5,857 nucleotides of DNA from assembly GCA_039916225.1 (NCBI GenBank), contig JBDSLU010000179.1, forward strand, positions 1-5,857, given 5' to 3'. The notes under the pieces were generated by a model. The model ran no database searches, was not told where the DNA came from, and worked only from the letters and a program-made list of their open reading frames with translations. The translations under genes and the position numbers were made by a program. Origin of the DNA: JBDSLU01 sp039916225 (lineage in GTDB: Bacteria > Acidobacteriota > Vicinamibacteria > Vicinamibacterales > Vicinamibacteraceae). Shown here one piece after another: positions 5,305-5,857 of the stretch (positions within the stretch are counted from its first letter, which is position 1; each line of letters opens with the position of its first letter).

Positions 5305-5857
5305 TCAGCGCGGCGACAGCCAATCCCGCAGGCCGTCGCCGAGCAGGTTGAAGCCGATGACGACCAGGGCGATGGACGCCCCGGGAAATAGCGTCAAATG
5401 GGGTGCATCGACGAGATGGGCGCGGCCGGCGTCGAGCATCGCCCCCCAGCTCGGGGTCGGCGGCTGTACGCCCAGGCCGAGGAAGCTGAGGGAGGCCTCG
5501 GACAGGATGGCGCCGGCCATGCCGAGGGTCGCCTGGACGACGACGGCCGGCAGCGCCGCCGGCAGGACGTGCCGAAGGAGAATGCGCGGCAGCCCGGCTC
5601 CGAGCGCCCGCGCCGCCTGGACGAACTCGAGCTCGCGCAGCCGTAACACCTGGCCGCGCACCAGCCGGGCGTAGCCGACCCAGCCCACCACCGACAACGC
5701 GAGCACGACGTTGCCGAGACTCGGACCGCGGACCGCGACCAGGGCGATCGCCAGGAGGATGCCCGGGAACGCCATCAGGACGTCGATGACCCGGCTGATC
5801 GCCATGTCGACCCGGCCACCGAGATACCCTGCCAGCATCCCGAGCAGGAGGCCGAGC
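5305..5857 (-). CDS. ABC transporter permease, OppC/DppC family (5' partial)
   Basis: This frame is open from the window edge to TGA 5305-5307; about 183 residues are visible. ATG 5838 is internal, because coding sequence typical of the family (LGLLLGMLAGYLGGRVD) continues upstream of it to the edge, so the true start is outside the window. Family hallmarks include GGRVDMAISRVIDVLMAFPG, the EAA loop that contacts the ATPase (EFVQAARALGAGLPRILLRH followed by LP), the LSFLGLGVQPPTPSWGAML block and the C-terminal NLLGDGLRDWLSPR. Several hydrophobic segments fit a multispan inner-membrane permease. It would form the channel of a di/oligopeptide (or nickel) importer with an OppB-type partner, presumably encoded upstream. 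The substrate cannot be assigned from this subunit. The gene ends 61 nt before the ECF promoter and is probably a separate transcription unit. Confidence 0.93.
   Translation of the reverse strand, partial: LGLLLGMLAGYLGGRVDMAISRVIDVLMAFPGILLAIALVAVRGPSLGNVVLALSVVGWVGYARLVRGQVLRLRELEFVQAARALGAGLPRILLRHVLPAALPAVVVQATLGMAGAILSEASLSFLGLGVQPPTPSWGAMLDAGRAHLVDAPHLTLFPGASIALVVIGFNLLGDGLRDWLSPR

Overview
The window is GC-rich chromosomal DNA, probably from an acidobacterium (Vicinamibacteria-like). That assignment is an inference. It rests on a GC-saturated third codon position, an apparent S55-type peptidase followed by a secreted beta-propeller protein, and an ECF sigma/anti-sigma pair behind a GGAACTT/GTCCAA promoter. 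No rRNA, tRNA, transposase or CRISPR array is visible.

Layout. (1) Positions 2-250 (+) hold the C-terminal end of a protein resembling the SpoIVB-type S55 peptidase proteins. Five bases later, 256-2490 (+) encodes a 744-residue exported beta-propeller protein with a C-terminal Ig/FN3-like half; the two are probably one operon. (2) Positions 2491-3702 carry no large gene. This stretch contains a long imperfect inverted repeat of about 225 bp per arm (2555-2779 and 3413-3636). It encloses two tiny membrane-protein genes, 3027-3131 (34 aa) and 3208-3315 (35 aa), each with a consensus AGGAGG ribosome binding site. (3) Positions 3703-5129 (-) form an ECF sigma factor/anti-sigma factor operon with a GTGA stop/start overlap. 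A sigma-E-type promoter lies at 5217-5244 and probably makes the operon self-regulating. The anti-sigma factor has a zinc-finger head, one membrane segment and a TonB-like C-terminal domain. (4) Positions 5305-5857 (-) hold the C-terminal part of an OppC/DppC-type peptide transporter permease.

The most unusual part is region 2. The outer 120 bp of the two arms are 116/120 identical. They contain a 9-bp hairpin in which one base pair has changed from G-C in one arm to T-A in the other, which preserves pairing. Each arm also lies in the sense orientation about 65 nt after the stop codon of the flanking gene. This suggests a structured repeat or 3'-UTR element flanking an unannotated two-gene small membrane protein cassette. 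No function can be assigned to the two peptides from sequence alone.
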